A DNA stretch of 64,000 nt, from positions 93,846-157,845 of the forward strand of contig NZ_QFWW01000004.1 in the NCBI RefSeq assembly GCF_003265345.1. The letters are read 5' to 3'. Both the position numbers and the translations under genes were made by a program. The notes beneath the pieces were generated by a model. It saw nothing but the letters and a program-made list of their open reading frames with translations. It made no database searches and was not told the origin of the DNA. Source of the DNA: Lentzea terrae. Lineage in GTDB: Bacteria; Actinomycetota; Actinomycetes; Mycobacteriales; Pseudonocardiaceae. Below are positions 63,149 through 64,000 of this stretch, piece after piece; position 1 is the stretch's first letter; the number at the start of each line of letters is the position of its first letter.

Positions 63149-64000
63149 TTGAACTGGGTTGACCTGCTGGTGCTGGGCCTTGCCGCGATAGCCGCGGTGT
63201 CCGGGGCCAGGCAAGGCATGGTCGTCGCGCTGCCCGCGTTCGTCGGTGTGCTCGTCGGCCTGATCCTCGGCACACAGATCGCGCCGCTGCTGGTGTCCCA
63301 GTTCGAGAACGTCGTGACCAAGGTCGTGTTCGCGGTCGGCATCGTCGTGCTGCTCGTGGCGCTGGGCGAGACGATCGGCGTCTACATCGGCCGGACGATC
63401 AAGGCGCGGGTCAACGCGTCGCCGTTGAAGGGCGCGGACAACGCGCTGGGTGCGATCGTGCAGGGCCTGGTCGTCTTCATCGTGGCGTGGATGATCGCGC
63501 TCCCACTGACCTCGGTCGTCGGCCTGCCGGATCTGTCCAAGTCGCTGAATCAATCGGTGATCCTCGGCAAGGTCAACGACACCATGCCGCAGGCCGCCAG
63601 GGTGCTGTCGAACGACCTGCAGAAGCTCTTCGACGTCTCGGGCTTCCCGGCGGCGATGGACCCGTTCAACCGCACGCCGCTCAAGGCGGTCGAGCCGCCG
63701 GACGGCAACCTCGCGAACTCCCCGGTGCAGCAGCGGCTGAAGTCCTCCGTGCTGAAGATCCGCGGCCGTGCGCCGTCGTGCTCGCGCGCCCTGGAAGGCA
63801 CCGGGTTCGTGATCGCGCCGGAACGCGTCATGACCAACGCGCACGTCGTCGCCGGCACCAACGAGGTGACGGTCGAGGTCGGTCGCGGCCAGTTCGACGC
63901 GACCGTCGTCGCCTACGACCCGCGCATCGACATCGCCGTGCTCGCCGTGCCGGACCTGGAGGCCACGCCGTTGCAGTTCCGCACCGACGCGGTGCAGCCG
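63149..64000 (+). CDS. marP: MarP-like membrane serine protease (3' end beyond window)
   Basis: The first 284 residues of a CvpA-trypsin fusion. TTG 63149 has GAGGCGGAGG at 63132-63141 and fits the MarP N-terminus. Four membrane helices (LNWVDLLVLGLAAIAAVSGA, MVVALPAFVGVLVGLILGTQ, VVFAVGIVVLLVALGETIGV, AIVQGLVVFIVAWMIALPLT) precede the periplasmic protease. The catalytic His lies in MTNAHVVAGT and the Asp in YDPRIDIAVLAVP; the Ser is beyond the window. In M. tuberculosis this gene (Rv3671c) is needed for acid resistance. Confidence 0.93.
   Translation, partial: MNWVDLLVLGLAAIAAVSGARQGMVVALPAFVGVLVGLILGTQIAPLLVSQFENVVTKVVFAVGIVVLLVALGETIGVYIGRTIKARVNASPLKGADNALGAIVQGLVVFIVAWMIALPLTSVVGLPDLSKSLNQSVILGKVNDTMPQAARVLSNDLQKLFDVSGFPAAMDPFNRTPLKAVEPPDGNLANSPVQQRLKSSVLKIRGRAPSCSRALEGTGFVIAPERVMTNAHVVAGTNEVTVEVGRGQFDATVVAYDPRIDIAVLAVPDLEATPLQFRTDAVQP

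Overview
The window comes from a high-GC actinobacterium, most likely in or near the Pseudonocardiaceae (Lentzea/Saccharothrix-like; inferred from gene content and order, not from a search). Supporting signs are strong G/C third-position bias, many GTG starts and GTGA/ATGA gene overlaps, an AfsR-type SARP regulator, a WhiB protein, an AUG/GUG-nested aspartokinase, and a right half whose gene order follows the Mycobacterium tuberculosis Rv3683-Rv3671c neighbourhood. It reads as chromosomal core DNA with small accessory inserts. I see no prophage, insertion sequence, CRISPR array or integrated element.

Layout. 0-2 kb: the tail of dnaX, a YbaB nucleoid protein, recR and a small P-loop kinase. 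2-5.3 kb: a 1092-residue AfsR-type regulator on the minus strand. 5.4-11.3 kb: a complete five-gene peptide ABC importer closed by a clean terminator, with a perfect 16-bp hairpin inside the first permease gene. 11.3-16.5 kb: TetR and DedA genes with unusually overlapping tails, a secreted phosphatase behind a PHO-box-like element, an MFS carrier and a beta-propeller protein. 16.5-18.4 kb: leuA with a 19-residue leader peptide containing Leu-Leu-Leu. 18.6-21.5 kb: two tandem small membrane proteins, a Nudix hydrolase, a nitroreductase and a polytopic glycosyltransferase. 21.6-24 kb: lysC (with an internal beta-subunit start) and asd.

24-31 kb: ADP-ribosylglycohydrolase, methyltransferase, gluconokinase, a decayed Fur-type fragment, twin MFS genes and an esterase. 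31-33.5 kb: an oxidative-stress group (flavin reductase, Ohr, Dps) beside a BtrH-like protein. 33.6-42.7 kb: mixed accessory genes, including a protein with eleven identical 12-nt repeats, a secreted lyase-like protein, and a membrane protein gene interrupted by a frameshift. 42.96-43.03 kb: tRNA-Pro(CGG) with a perfect hairpin terminator.

43-64 kb: metallophosphoesterase, YqeY, HAD, GntR, a PASTA-containing class A PBP, WhiB, paired ArsA-like ATPases, a 51-codon DUF4177 gene, RidA, two related unknown proteins, a metallo-beta-lactamase-fold protein, then an accessory block (Nudix, small secreted protein, oxidoreductase, HIT, a second DnaN-like sliding clamp, MFS), and finally crp, a small membrane protein, nth, a TlpA-like thioredoxin, a CoA-type Nudix hydrolase and the start of the MarP periplasmic protease. 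Genes for cell-wall synthesis, redox sensing, cAMP response and acid/oxidative stress therefore sit together. The most interesting unexplained items are the second sliding clamp, the leuA leader, the PHO-box/phosphatase pairing, the hairpin in the permease gene, the Fur remnant and the paired unknown proteins at 52-54 kb.
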